Below, piece by piece: positions 18,117 through 27,356 of a DNA stretch of 64,000 nt. Every line of letters begins with the position of its first letter. Positions within the stretch are counted from its first letter, which is position 1. The stretch covers positions 47,218 through 111,217 of the forward strand of contig JBMOPD010000107.1 in assembly GCA_049323615.1 (NCBI GenBank). Direction: 5' to 3'. The notes beneath the pieces are model-generated. The model searched no databases. It was not told the DNA's origin and saw only the letters and a list, made by a program, of their open reading frames with translations. The stretch comes from JBMOPD01 sp049323615 (GTDB lineage Bacteria; Bacillota; Desulfotomaculia; Desulfotomaculales; Desulfocucumaceae). The translations under genes were made by a program, and so were the position numbers.

Positions 18117-19067
18117 ATTATTCATACAGCCTTGTGTGACATCTTGGGAATTGAATATCCCATCCTGCAGGGGGGGATGGCCTGGGTCTCCACGGCCGAA
18201 CTGGCGGCCGCGGTAAGCGAGGCCGGCGGGCTGGGGATTATAGGCTCGGGGCAGGCCCCGGCCCAGTGGGTGAGGGATCAGGTCAGAAGGGCAAAGGAAT
18301 TGACCGGTAAGCCCTTCGGGGTCAATGTGATGCTGCTGTCCCCCTTTGTGGACGAGGTAATGGAAGTAATCCGGCAGGAAAGGGTGGCGGTGGTAACCAC
18401 CGGGGCGGGAAACCCGGGTAAATACGTGCCTTCCCTGCAGGAAGCGGGGATCCGGGTAATCCCGGTGGTGGCCTCGGTGGCCCTGGCCAAACGGCTGGTG
18501 CGGTCGGGGGTTGACGCCCTTATCGCCGAGGGAATGGAGAGCGGGGGGCACGTCGGGGAATTGACCACCATGGCCCTGGTGCCGCAGATCGTGGATGCCG
18601 TTGATGTTCCCGTTATTGCCGCCGGGGGTATTTTTGACGGCCGGGGCTTTGTGGCCGCGCTGGCCCTGGGAGCGGTGGGGGTGCAGATGGGCACCCGGTT
18701 CATGTGCGCCCAGGAGTGTACCATCCATCAAAATGTAAAAGAGATGGTAATCAAGTCCAGGGACCGGAACACCGTGGTGACCGGCAGGAGTACCGGACAC
18801 CCGGTGAGGGTGCTGGAAAACAAGCTGAGCAAAAAGTTTCTGGAGATGGAAGCAAAATGCCTCCCTTCCGATGAGATTCTCCAGATCGGGGTGGGCAGCC
18901 TGAAAGCGGCCATGGTGGACGGCGATGTGGAAATGGGTTCGGTGATGGCCGGCCAGGTATCGGCCATGGTTGCAAAAATCCAGCCGGCCAGGGAGATTAT
19001 CGGGGAAATCATGTCCGGGGCCCGGGAGATTATGTCCAAAATGGGCAAGATTGCGGGTGAACGGTAA
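18117..19067 (+). CDS. fabK: Enoyl-ACP reductase II (FMN-dependent)
   Basis: About 316 residues of the 2-nitropropane-dioxygenase-like FabK fold: GIEYPILQGGMAWVST, AEGMESGGHVGE, VPVIAAGGI and GVQMGTRF, which bind FMN. It reduces enoyl-ACP at the end of each elongation cycle, replacing FabI. The start is odd: GGGGAGGG (18101-18107) is ideally placed for an ATT at 18117, giving the family-typical start I-H-T-A-L-C-D-I-L-G. In-frame ATGs at 18060 and 18075 lie inside fabH without a ribosome site. The start is therefore uncertain. It ends in a one-base overlap with fabD. Confidence 0.9.
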   Translation: MIHTALCDILGIEYPILQGGMAWVSTAELAAAVSEAGGLGIIGSGQAPAQWVRDQVRRAKELTGKPFGVNVMLLSPFVDEVMEVIRQERVAVVTTGAGNPGKYVPSLQEAGIRVIPVVASVALAKRLVRSGVDALIAEGMESGGHVGELTTMALVPQIVDAVDVPVIAAGGIFDGRGFVAALALGAVGVQMGTRFMCAQECTIHQNVKEMVIKSRDRNTVVTGRSTGHPVRVLENKLSKKFLEMEAKCLPSDEILQIGVGSLKAAMVDGDVEMGSVMAGQVSAMVAKIQPAREIIGEIMSGAREIMSKMGKIAGER

Positions 19068-20014
19068 TGGGTAAGTGCGCCTTTATATTCCCCGGCCAGG
19101 GGTCCCAGTACGTCGGGATGGGCCGGGACATATATGAACAGCACCCGGCGGCTGCTGTGGTGTTCGACCGGGCCGGCAGGGCCCTGGGCTGGGACATGGC
19201 TGCCCTGTGTTTTGAGGGTCCGGAGGAGGAGTTGAAGAAAACGGTAAATGCCCAGCCGGCCATTCTGACAGTCAGTGTGGCCTGCCTGGCCGTACTGCAG
19301 GAACTGGGGATAAGGCCGCATGTGGCGGCCGGGCACAGCCTGGGGGAGTATACCGCGCTGGTGGCCGCCGGTTCCCTGGACTTTGATGACGCCGTGAGGC
19401 TGGTAAGGTTGCGGGGCAAATACATGCAGGAGGCGGCGCCTTTAGGGGAGGGCGGCATGGTGGCCGTTATCGGCCTGGAAACCGGGGTGATTGCGGAAAT
19501 CTGCTCCGCGGTAAGCAGGCAGGGCCCAGGGGTGGTGGAGGCCGTCAACCTCAACTGCCCGGGCCAGGTGGTTATCGCCGGCGACAACGGTTCCCTGGCA
19601 AGGGCGGTGGAACTGCTGAAGGAAAAGGGGGCCAGGAGGTGCGTACCCCTTCCGGTAAGCGCCCCGTTTCACTCTTCACTGATGAAGCCGGCCGGAGACA
19701 GGCTGGCGGCCGTTCTGGCCGCCGCCGACGTGAGGACCCCGGCCCTGCCGGTGGTTTCAAACGTAACCGCGAACTACCACGGCAGCGGGGAGGAGATTAA
19801 AAAACTGCTGGTCAGGCAGGTGTACAGCCCCGTCCGCTGGGAAGAGAGCGTCGGGCTGATGGTCCGGGACGGGGTTAGCCTGTTCGTTGAGGTTGGCCCC
19901 GGCAAGGTCCTTACCGGCCTGGTCAGGAAAATCAATAAGGACGTGAACGTCATTAACGTGGATGATATTGTTTCTTTGGAAAAAGCCCTTGCTACTTTAA
20001 GGGAGGTTAGCTAA
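19067..20014 (+). CDS. fabD: Malonyl CoA-ACP transacylase
   Basis: 315 residues. It loads malonyl groups from CoA onto ACP. It opens with FIFPGQGSQYVGMG and carries the nucleophile S91 in the GHSLGEY motif. The later SAPFHSSLM block supplies the catalytic His. The length is normal. TAATG links its start to the fabK stop, and fabG follows after one base. Confidence 0.95.
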   Translation: MGKCAFIFPGQGSQYVGMGRDIYEQHPAAAVVFDRAGRALGWDMAALCFEGPEEELKKTVNAQPAILTVSVACLAVLQELGIRPHVAAGHSLGEYTALVAAGSLDFDDAVRLVRLRGKYMQEAAPLGEGGMVAVIGLETGVIAEICSAVSRQGPGVVEAVNLNCPGQVVIAGDNGSLARAVELLKEKGARRCVPLPVSAPFHSSLMKPAGDRLAAVLAAADVRTPALPVVSNVTANYHGSGEEIKKLLVRQVYSPVRWEESVGLMVRDGVSLFVEVGPGKVLTGLVRKINKDVNVINVDDIVSLEKALATLREVS

Positions 20015-20015
20015 A

Positions 20016-20759
20016 ATGTATCTTAATGGCAGGGCTGCCATAGTTACCGGGGCTTCCCGGGGCATCGGGCGGGCCATAGCCCTGGCCCTGGCCCGGGAAG
20101 GGGCCGATGTGCTGGTAAATTACGCCGGCAGGGAGGCCGAGGCCGGGTCGGTGGTGGATGAAATCAGGGCCATGGGGCGGGAGGCTTTCGCTTTTCGCGC
20201 CGACGTTTCCGACCCGGCCCAGGCCGCCGGAATGATAAACGCCGCCCTGGAGAAGTTCGGGCGGCTGGACATCCTGGTAAACAACGCCGGGATAACAAAA
20301 GACAACCTGATCCCCAGGATCCGGGAAGAGGACTGGGACGCGGTCATATCGGTAAATCTCAAGGGCGCATTCAACTGTATAAAGTCCGCCATCCGCCCCA
20401 TGCTGAAGGCCAGGTGGGGACGGATAATAAACATAACCTCGGTGGTGGGGGTTTCGGGTAACGCCGGGCAGTCCAACTACGCGGCCAGCAAGGCCGGGCT
20501 GATTGGTTTGACCAAGTCGGCGGCCCAGGAGTTCGGGTCCCGCGGTATAACCGTAAATGCCGTGGCCCCCGGTTTAATCGCCACCGAAATGACCGATGCC
20601 CTGCCGGAGGAGGCTAAAAACAGGCTGCTGGCGGATATACCGGCGGGAAGGCCGGGTACACCCCGGGAGGTGGCCGCGCTGGTGGTCTTTCTGGCCGGAG
20701 AGTCCGCCTCGTACATAACCGGACAGGTAATCATGGTGGACGGCGGTTTAGCTATGTAA
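20016..20759 (+). CDS. fabG: 3-oxoacyl-ACP reductase
   Basis: 247 residues, a short-chain dehydrogenase that uses NADPH to reduce 3-oxoacyl-ACP. It has the G-A-S-R-G-I-G-R cofactor motif near residue 12, NNAG near 88, and the catalytic Y155-x-x-x-K159 (YAASKAG). The N-terminus and length match FabG. Position between fabD and acpP confirms the fatty acid role rather than another dehydrogenase. Confidence 0.95.
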   Translation: MYLNGRAAIVTGASRGIGRAIALALAREGADVLVNYAGREAEAGSVVDEIRAMGREAFAFRADVSDPAQAAGMINAALEKFGRLDILVNNAGITKDNLIPRIREEDWDAVISVNLKGAFNCIKSAIRPMLKARWGRIINITSVVGVSGNAGQSNYAASKAGLIGLTKSAAQEFGSRGITVNAVAPGLIATEMTDALPEEAKNRLLADIPAGRPGTPREVAALVVFLAGESASYITGQVIMVDGGLAM

Positions 20760-20792
20760 AAGTTTTTTACAACCGGGAAGGGAGGTGAACCT

Positions 20793-21023
20793 GTGTCAGT
20801 GTTTGAAAAAGTTAAGGCGATAATTTCCGAGCAGCTGGGTATTGACGAAAGTGACATAACAATGGAATCATCGTTTATCGAGGACCTGGGGGCCGATTCG
20901 CTGGACATAGTGGAACTGGTGATGGCCCTGGAAGAAGAATTTGATATAGTCATCCCGGACGAGGATGCAGAGAAAATTCGCACTGTCGGCGAGGCAGTTA
21001 ACTATATTAAGGAACATCAGTAG
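20793..21023 (+). CDS. acpP: Acyl carrier protein
   Basis: 76 residues, acidic, with the phosphopantetheine attachment S36 in GADSLDIVEL. GGAGGTGA precedes the GTG start at the right distance. A hairpin terminator lies between this gene and fabF, which could raise acpP transcript over fabF. Confidence 0.97.
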   Translation: MSVFEKVKAIISEQLGIDESDITMESSFIEDLGADSLDIVELVMALEEEFDIVIPDEDAEKIRTVGEAVNYIKEHQ

Positions 21024-21030
21024 ATTTAAA

Positions 21031-21058
21031 AGTCCCGCGCCTGAGCGGGATTTTTTTA
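21031..21058 (+). terminator. Terminator or attenuator between acpP and fabF
   Basis: A 6-bp GC-rich stem (TCCCGC with GCGGGA), extendable by A-T/G-T pairs, and seven T at 21051-21057. It lies inside a run of co-oriented lipid genes, so partial read-through is likely. Confidence 0.8.
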
Positions 21059-21092
21059 AGCAATATGTTACTGTGGCGGTGGAGGTGTTTTT

Positions 21093-22334
21093 TTGATACC
21101 CAAAATAGTGATCACGGGCATGAGTGTGGTTTCCCCGGTAGGCATAGGCCTGGACGCATTCTGGTCAAACCTTGTGGCGGGCCGGTCCGGAGCCGGTCCC
21201 ATCACCAGGTTTGATACCGAGGGATACAGCACAAAGATAGCGGCCGAGGTAAAGGATTTTGTTCCGGAAAATTATATGGACAAAAAGGATGCCCGGCGCA
21301 TGGACCGCTTTACCCAGTTTGCCATGGCGGCCGTAAAAATGGCCCTGGAGGACGCCGGAATTGATGTTGATTCGGTGAATAAGGACCGGGTGGGGGTAAT
21401 CCTGGGGTCGGGTATAGGCGGCATAGAAACCCTGGAAGAACAGCACAAGGTTTTGCTGAACAAGGGCCCGGGAAGGGTCAGCCCGTTTTTTATCCCGATG
21501 ATGATTGCCAATATGGGGGCCGCCCAGATCGCCATAACGTACGGGTTCCGGGGCTGCAACCTGATCACCACCAGCGCCTGCGCCTCCAGCAACAACGCCA
21601 TTGGAGACGCGTACCGCCTGCTGCAGCGCGGCCAGGCGGACGTAATGATTTGCGGCGGCACCGAGGCGCCCATCACCCCCATGGCTACCGCCGGTTTTTG
21701 CTCCATGAAGGCCATGTCCACCCGCAATGACGAACCGGAAAAGGCCTGCCGCCCCTTCGACACCGGGAGAGACGGCTTTGTGATGGGGGAGGGGGCCGGC
21801 TTCCTGGTCATGGAAACCGCCGATCATGCCAGGCGGAGAGGCGCCAAAATTTACGGCGAAATAGTGGGTTACGGGAGCAGCTGCGACGCCCACCATATTA
21901 CCGCGCCCGACCCCGAGGGCAAGGGGGCGGCCATGTCAATGGATTTGGCCCTGAAGGACGCCGGCCTGGCGCCGGGGGAGGTTGATTACCTGAACGCCCA
22001 CGGAACCGCCACCCCTCTGGGAGACAGGCTTGAAACCCTGGCCATCAAACAGGTCTTCGGCCGGCACGCCTATAAGATAGCGGTGGGGTCAACCAAGTCC
22101 ATGACCGGCCACCTGCTGGGGGCGGCGGGCGGCCTGGAGGCCGTGGTATGCCTGCTGGCCATTGAGAGGGGCGTCATACCTCCGACAATAAACCTGGAAA
22201 ATCCCGACCCCGAATGCGACCTGGATTACGTGCCCAACCAGGCCAGGAAGTCCGGGGTCAAGGTGGCCATGTCAAATTCATTTGGTTTCGGGGGTCACAA
22301 TGTCACCCTGGTTTTTAAGAAATATTCGGAGTAA
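21093..22334 (+). CDS. fabF: 3-oxoacyl-ACP synthase II
   Basis: 413 residues. It elongates acyl-ACP with malonyl-ACP. The catalytic triad is C163 (TSACASSN), H303 (NAHGTATPLGD) and H340 (MTGHLLGAAGG). GGTGGAGGTG precedes a TTG start at 21093, which gives the usual N-terminus (PKIVITGMSVVSPVG). It stands about 70 bases from acpP, beyond the terminator. Confidence 0.95.
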   Translation: MIPKIVITGMSVVSPVGIGLDAFWSNLVAGRSGAGPITRFDTEGYSTKIAAEVKDFVPENYMDKKDARRMDRFTQFAMAAVKMALEDAGIDVDSVNKDRVGVILGSGIGGIETLEEQHKVLLNKGPGRVSPFFIPMMIANMGAAQIAITYGFRGCNLITTSACASSNNAIGDAYRLLQRGQADVMICGGTEAPITPMATAGFCSMKAMSTRNDEPEKACRPFDTGRDGFVMGEGAGFLVMETADHARRRGAKIYGEIVGYGSSCDAHHITAPDPEGKGAAMSMDLALKDAGLAPGEVDYLNAHGTATPLGDRLETLAIKQVFGRHAYKIAVGSTKSMTGHLLGAAGGLEAVVCLLAIERGVIPPTINLENPDPECDLDYVPNQARKSGVKVAMSNSFGFGGHNVTLVFKKYSE

Positions 22335-22377
22335 ATCAGGATAAAAAATATTGCCGGGAAAATTTGGGGTGTATAGG

Positions 22378-23085
22378 ATGGCTCACCGGGAAGCGATTGA
22401 GGAACTCCGCGAAAAAATCGGAATTGCGTGGAAAGACATTGATTTGCTTTATATGGCCCTCACTCACAGTTCCTTTTCCTTTGAAAAGAAAGAGAAGACG
22501 AAAAATAACCAGAGGCTGGAGTTTTTGGGAGACGCCGTCCTTGAACTGATCATCAGCGATTACCTGTATAATACCTGCCCGTCCGGCTCCGAAGGAGAAC
22601 TCACCAAACTGAGGGCGTCCATTGTCTGCGAACCGTCCCTGGCCAGGGTGGCCAGGGATCTGGGCATTGGACCCTGCCTGATTATGGGAAAGGGAGAAGA
22701 GCGGTCCGGGGGCAGGGACCGTCCCTCAATACTGGCCGACGCCTACGAATCGCTGCTGGGGGCCATTTACCTGGACAGCGGCCTTGAGGCCGCCAGGAAA
22801 TTTGCCTTGAGCCGGCTGCGGGAAATAATCTCCGATGTTTTGGAAGGCCGGGTGGAAAGAGACTATAAAACCGAGCTGCAGGAGATATTACAAAAGAAAT
22901 CGAGCCATCCGGTGAACTATGTGATCCTGAAAGAGGAAGGCCCGGCCCACGACAAGTTTTTTACCGCCGGGGTGGTATACATGGGCAGGCAGATGGGCGC
23001 CGGGACCGGACATTCCAAGAAGGAAGCGGAACAGCAGGCCGCCCGGAACGCCCTGGACAATATTGTCGACTGGGGATTGGAATAA
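22378..23085 (+). CDS. rnc: Ribonuclease III
   Basis: 235 residues. It cleaves double-stranded RNA in rRNA and mRNA processing. The metal-binding signature NQRLEFLGDAVLEL lies near residue 45, and a second acidic site (DAYESLLGAIYLD) near 120. A double-stranded RNA-binding domain fills the last 70 residues. ATG 22378 is seven bases after GGGGTG; an upstream TTG at 22351 lacks a ribosome site. It follows fabF, as in many Firmicutes. Confidence 0.95.
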   Translation: MAHREAIEELREKIGIAWKDIDLLYMALTHSSFSFEKKEKTKNNQRLEFLGDAVLELIISDYLYNTCPSGSEGELTKLRASIVCEPSLARVARDLGIGPCLIMGKGEERSGGRDRPSILADAYESLLGAIYLDSGLEAARKFALSRLREIISDVLEGRVERDYKTELQEILQKKSSHPVNYVILKEEGPAHDKFFTAGVVYMGRQMGAGTGHSKKEAEQQAARNALDNIVDWGLE

Positions 23086-23103
23086 GACGGAGGTTAACAG
23101 AAA

Positions 23104-24012
23104 ATGAGTATATTCAGCAGGCTTAAACAGTCCCTTGGCAAGACCAGACAGGGCCTGGTGGAGAAAATCGACAGCCTGATTACAGGGAGAAAAAACATAG
23201 ATGAGGAATTGTACGAGGAACTGGAGGAAATTCTTATCCGGGCCGATGTGGGGGCCGAAACGGCCTTCCGCCTGGTGGAGGACCTGCGCAGGCTGGTCAG
23301 GGAACGCCGGGTCAGTGACGCCGCTGAATTGAAACCTTTACTGAAGGAACTGATCCGTAATGTAATGGGACAGGATTCACCGGCCCTCAATAACGGGGGG
23401 AATCCCACAGTAATCCTGGTGGTGGGGGTGAATGGCGTGGGCAAAACCACCACCATAGGCAAGCTGGCGCATTATCTTAAAAAGGGCGGGGAGAAGGTTA
23501 TACTTGCCGCCGGCGACACTTTCCGGGCCGCGGCCATTGACCAGCTTGAAATATGGGGAAACCGGGCCGGAGTTGATGTGATCAGGCACCAGGAAGGATC
23601 CGACCCGGCGGCGGTGGTTTTTGACGCCCTGCAGGCCGCCAGGGCGAGAAACGCCGGTGTGCTGGTGGTGGATACCGCCGGGAGGCTGCATACAAAGAGT
23701 AACCTGATGGAAGAGTTGAAAAAGATCGGCCGGGTTCTTACCAGGGACAATCCCGGGGCTCCCCATGAAGTTCTCCTGGTGCTCGACGCCACCACCGGGC
23801 AGAATGCAATCAACCAGGCCAGGATATTCGGAGAGGCAACCGGGGTTACCGGCATTGTGCTGACCAAGCTTGACGGGACGGCAAAGGGAGGGGTTGTCAT
23901 AGGCATCAGGCAGACCCTGGATATTCCGGTGAAATTCATCGGGATTGGCGAGGGCCTTGAGGACCTCCGCCCCTTTGACCCCGATGAGTTCGTTGAGGCT
24001 CTTTTTTCCTGA
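23104..24012 (+). CDS. ftsY: Signal recognition particle receptor FtsY
   Basis: 302 residues, the short form without a long acidic A domain. The N-terminal helical domain is followed by the GTPase: P-loop GVNGVGKTTTIGKL, DTAGR and TKLDGTAKGG. It docks ribosome-SRP complexes at the membrane. GGAGG precedes ATG. It directly follows rnc; the smc gene that commonly separates the two in Bacillus is absent here. Confidence 0.95.
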   Translation: MSIFSRLKQSLGKTRQGLVEKIDSLITGRKNIDEELYEELEEILIRADVGAETAFRLVEDLRRLVRERRVSDAAELKPLLKELIRNVMGQDSPALNNGGNPTVILVVGVNGVGKTTTIGKLAHYLKKGGEKVILAAGDTFRAAAIDQLEIWGNRAGVDVIRHQEGSDPAAVVFDALQAARARNAGVLVVDTAGRLHTKSNLMEELKKIGRVLTRDNPGAPHEVLLVLDATTGQNAINQARIFGEATGVTGIVLTKLDGTAKGGVVIGIRQTLDIPVKFIGIGEGLEDLRPFDPDEFVEALFS

Positions 24013-24063
24013 CCGGTAAAAGTTATCAAGCATGATAGATTAAACAGGTTGGGAGGCCTGCCA

Positions 24064-24864
24064 GTGACCGTAAAAGTAGCCATTATCGGAGGAACGGGGG
24101 TCTACGATCCCCAGATATTATCAAACATAAGAGAAGAAAAAATTACCACGGCGTACGGGACCGTACATGCGGTTATCGGCACTTACCGGGACATGGAAAT
24201 GGCCTTCATGGCCAGGCACGGGAAAGACCATTCGGTGCCGCCGCACTTGGTCAACTACCGGGGGAATATCGCCGGCCTGAAAAAACTGGGGGTAAAAAGC
24301 ATTTTTGCCACTGCCGCAGTAGGTTCACTTAACCCGGACATGAAGCCGGGGCAGTTTGTTTTTGTCGATCAGTTCCTGGACTTTACCAAGGGAAGGCCCT
24401 CGACATTTGTTGAGGAGGGTGTGGTGCACCTGGATATGACTGAACCGTACTGCCCCGAACTGAGGAAACTGCTTTCGGCCACTGCCGGGGAAATGGGGAT
24501 GGAACACCACCCCGCCGGTACTTACGTCTGCACCGAGGGTCCCAGGTTTGAAACGGCGGCGGAGATAAAAATGTTCAGGCAGTTGGGCGGAGACCTGGTG
24601 GGCATGACCAGCGTTCCCGAGGTTGTACTGGCCAGGGAAGCCGAGATTTGTTACGCCACCATTGCCATGGTGACCAATTTTGCCGCCGGCATTTCACCCG
24701 GCAAGCTTTCACACCAGGAAGTTGTGGAAATGATGGCGGAGAACGCCGAAAAATTAAGAGGGCTGGTTATGCGGGCGGTATCCGGCCTGGATGCGGACCG
24801 GACCTGTTCATGTCACCATGCCCTGGAAGAAGGGCCGGTAAAATCGGACGTCAGTCGTAAGTAG
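24064..24864 (+). CDS. mtnP: S-methyl-5'-thioadenosine phosphorylase
   Basis: 266 residues, PNP/MTAP family 2. It splits methylthioadenosine (from polyamine or other SAM use) into adenine and methylthioribose-1-phosphate. It starts VKVAIIGGTGVYDP, has the phosphate motif ARHGKDHSVPPH, and the substrate region TYVCTEGPRFETAAE. GTG 24064 is eight bases after GGAGG. The next gene uses its product. S-methyl-5'-thioinosine or other purine specificity cannot be excluded. Confidence 0.88.
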   Translation: MTVKVAIIGGTGVYDPQILSNIREEKITTAYGTVHAVIGTYRDMEMAFMARHGKDHSVPPHLVNYRGNIAGLKKLGVKSIFATAAVGSLNPDMKPGQFVFVDQFLDFTKGRPSTFVEEGVVHLDMTEPYCPELRKLLSATAGEMGMEHHPAGTYVCTEGPRFETAAEIKMFRQLGGDLVGMTSVPEVVLAREAEICYATIAMVTNFAAGISPGKLSHQEVVEMMAENAEKLRGLVMRAVSGLDADRTCSCHHALEEGPVKSDVSRK

Positions 24865-24914
24865 CCGGTCGCCGGGAAGGGAAGATATTTGACCGTCACC
24901 TGGTACATAATGGT

Positions 24915-24955
24915 ACTGACGACCGGTGTCTGACGACCGATGACTGAAATGGGGG
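24915..24955. repeat. Heptamer tandem repeat before mtnA
   Basis: Five units of period 7 (ACTGACG, ACCGGTG, TCTGACG, ACCGATG, ACTGAAA), with a clear 14-base super-period. It ends just before the mtnA ribosome site. Confidence 0.75.
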
Positions 24956-24964
24956 GGATTTGTC

Positions 24965-26035
24965 GTGGATGCCATGCGCTGGGAGGGCAGCGAGCTGTTA
25001 ATACTGGACCAGACCAAACTGCCCGGCTGCATTGAATATATCCGCTGCCGGGACCACCTGACGGTGGCCGAAGCCATAAAAAAGCTCTCGGTAAGAGGGG
25101 CCCCGGCCATCGGGGCTTCTGCAGCTTACGGCCTGGTGCTGGGGGCAATGAGCCTTAAGACCGATGATCCCGGTGAATTTATGGCCGGGGTTGAAAAAAT
25201 AGCTGCTTACCTGTCTTCCACCCGCCCGACGGCGGTGAACCTTAACTGGGCGCTGGAAAGGATGCTTGCCGGAATACGTTCGGCAGCGCCGGCGGAACCT
25301 AAAGAGCTGATCGGGATAATGATTCGCGAGGCGGACAGCATATACCGGGAGGACCTGGAGGGCAACAGGAGGATGGGCAGGTTCGGGCTGGAACTGATAC
25401 CGGACGGGGCCAGAATTCTGACCCACTGCAACGCCGGGGCCCTGGCCACCGCGGGTTACGGCACCGCCCTGGGGGTGATCAGGGCGGCCCACGAGGCTGG
25501 TAAAAAGGTGAGCGTTTATGCCGGTGAGACCAGGCCCCTCCTCCAGGGAGCCAGGCTTACCGCCTGGGAAATGGTCCGGGAGGGTATACCGGTGACCCTG
25601 CTCACGGACAATATGGCCGGTTACCTGATGGCCTTGCGAATGGTTGACCTGGTGGTGGTGGGCGCCGACCGCATTGCCGCCAACGGTGATGTGGCCAACA
25701 AGATAGGGACTTACGGGGTGGCCGTTCTGGCCGGGGAGCACGGGATACCCTTTTATGTGGCCGCGCCTTTTTCCACCGTTGACATGAGGCTTAAGTCGGG
25801 AGCCGAAATACCCATAGAGGAGCGGAGCCCGGAGGAGGTAACCCATATCGCCGGGCAGAGGATGGCCCCGGAAGGGGTCAGGGTCTGGAACCCGGCCTTT
25901 GACGTCACACCGGCCAGGCTGGTAAGCGCCATAATTACCGACCGGGGCATAGCCCGGCCGCCGTACGAAAAGGCCTTGAAAGAGTTGGAACTAAAGCCGG
26001 GAATTGGGAAACAAGGGAAGGGGAACGGTTCATGA
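24965..26035 (+). CDS. mtnA: S-methyl-5-thioribose-1-phosphate isomerase
   Basis: 356 residues, eIF2B-alpha-like fold. It isomerises methylthioribose-1-phosphate to methylthioribulose-1-phosphate in methionine salvage. The catalytic Cys sits in THCNAGALATAGYGTALG and the Asp in VGADRIAANGDVANKIGT. GTG 24965 follows a run of G; ATG 24974 is an alternative. The gene overlaps ahcY by four bases. No mtnB, mtnC or mtnD homologue follows. Confidence 0.93.
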   Translation: MDAMRWEGSELLILDQTKLPGCIEYIRCRDHLTVAEAIKKLSVRGAPAIGASAAYGLVLGAMSLKTDDPGEFMAGVEKIAAYLSSTRPTAVNLNWALERMLAGIRSAAPAEPKELIGIMIREADSIYREDLEGNRRMGRFGLELIPDGARILTHCNAGALATAGYGTALGVIRAAHEAGKKVSVYAGETRPLLQGARLTAWEMVREGIPVTLLTDNMAGYLMALRMVDLVVVGADRIAANGDVANKIGTYGVAVLAGEHGIPFYVAAPFSTVDMRLKSGAEIPIEERSPEEVTHIAGQRMAPEGVRVWNPAFDVTPARLVSAIITDRGIARPPYEKALKELELKPGIGKQGKGNGS

Positions 26036-27285
26036 AAGATTATATAATCAGGGATATCGGGCTTGCCCCGGAGGGCAGGCTGAAAATTGACTGGGTCAAG
26101 GTCCACATGCCGGTCCTCAACGTAATCAGGGGAGAGTTTGAAAGGGAGAAGCCCTTTGCCGGCGCCAGGGTGGCCATGAGCATCCACCTGGAGGCAAAAA
26201 CGGCATACCTGGCCGAGGTGTTAAGGGCGGGCGGGGCCGAGGTGGCCATCACCGGCTCAAACCCCCTTTCCACCCAGGATGACGTGGCGGCGGCGCTGGC
26301 CGCCGGGGGAATAAACGTTTACGCCTGGTACGACGCCAGCCCGGAGGAATACGACAACCACCTCTGGGAAACCCTGGAGACGCGCCCCAGGATTATCATT
26401 GACGACGGCGGGGACCTGGTGAACATGCTGCACACCCGCAGGACCGACCTGGTTCCCAATGTCATCGGAGGCTCCGAGGAGACCACCACCGGGGTAATAA
26501 GGCTGCGGGCGCTGGAAAAGGCCGGCAAGCTGCTTTTTCCCATGATTGCCGTTAACGACGCCCTGTGCAAATACCTCTTCGACAACCGGTACGGCACCGG
26601 AGAATCGGTATGGTCGGGGATCATGCGCACCACCAACCTGATCGTGGCCGGCAAAAACGTGGTGGTCCTGGGATACGGCTGGTGCGGCCGGGGAGTGGCC
26701 ATGAAAGCCAGGGGCCTGGGGGCCAGGGTGATAATCTGCGAGGTTGACCCGGTACGGGCCATTGAGGCATACATGGACGGTTACCAGGTAATGAACAGCA
26801 GTGATGCGGCCGCGGTGGGAGATATGTTCATAACGGTCACCGGCTGCAGGGATATACTGCGCGGACATCATTTCAGCCGCATGAAGGACGGGGCCATCCT
26901 GGCCAACGCCGGGCATTTCGACGTGGAGATAAACAAGCCGGAACTGGCGGCCGCCGCCGTAGACAGGAAAACCGTGAGGAAAAACATTGAAGAATTTACC
27001 ATGCCGGACGGCCGGAAAATATACCTCTTAGCCGAGGGAAGGCTGGTCAACCTGGCCGCCGGGGACGGACACCCGGCTGAAATAATGGACATGTCCTTTG
27101 CCCTGCAGGCCCTTTCCGCAAGGTACGTGCTGGATAACGCCGGGAAGCTGGAAAAACGGGTGTACGACGTGCCGCCGGAACTGGACAGGAGGGTGGCCGG
27201 GCTTAAGCTTAAGTCCCTGGGCATTGAAATCGACAGCCTGTCCAGGGAGCAGGAAGATTACATCTGCAGCTGGAACCATGGCTAG
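26032..27285 (+). CDS. ahcY: Adenosylhomocysteinase family protein
   Basis: 417 residues, the short bacterial/archaeal form. The substrate domain has HLEAKTAYLAEVL and GSNPLSTQDDVAAAL. The NAD-binding part has VVVLGYGWCGRGVAMKA. The enzyme hydrolyses S-adenosylhomocysteine to homocysteine and adenosine. The next gene belongs to the MTA/SAH deaminase family, so this protein may instead act on S-inosylhomocysteine, as shown for a methanogen homologue; that is inference. It is coupled to mtnA by overlap. Confidence 0.92.
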   Translation: MKDYIIRDIGLAPEGRLKIDWVKVHMPVLNVIRGEFEREKPFAGARVAMSIHLEAKTAYLAEVLRAGGAEVAITGSNPLSTQDDVAAALAAGGINVYAWYDASPEEYDNHLWETLETRPRIIIDDGGDLVNMLHTRRTDLVPNVIGGSEETTTGVIRLRALEKAGKLLFPMIAVNDALCKYLFDNRYGTGESVWSGIMRTTNLIVAGKNVVVLGYGWCGRGVAMKARGLGARVIICEVDPVRAIEAYMDGYQVMNSSDAAAVGDMFITVTGCRDILRGHHFSRMKDGAILANAGHFDVEINKPELAAAAVDRKTVRKNIEEFTMPDGRKIYLLAEGRLVNLAAGDGHPAEIMDMSFALQALSARYVLDNAGKLEKRVYDVPPELDRRVAGLKLKSLGIEIDSLSREQEDYICSWNHG

Positions 27286-27356
27286 GAGGCCGCCCGGAAA
27301 GTCCATCTGCCGCGTTGCAGCTGCGGCTGTTCTCAAGACTAGGAGGAGAAGTTTTT

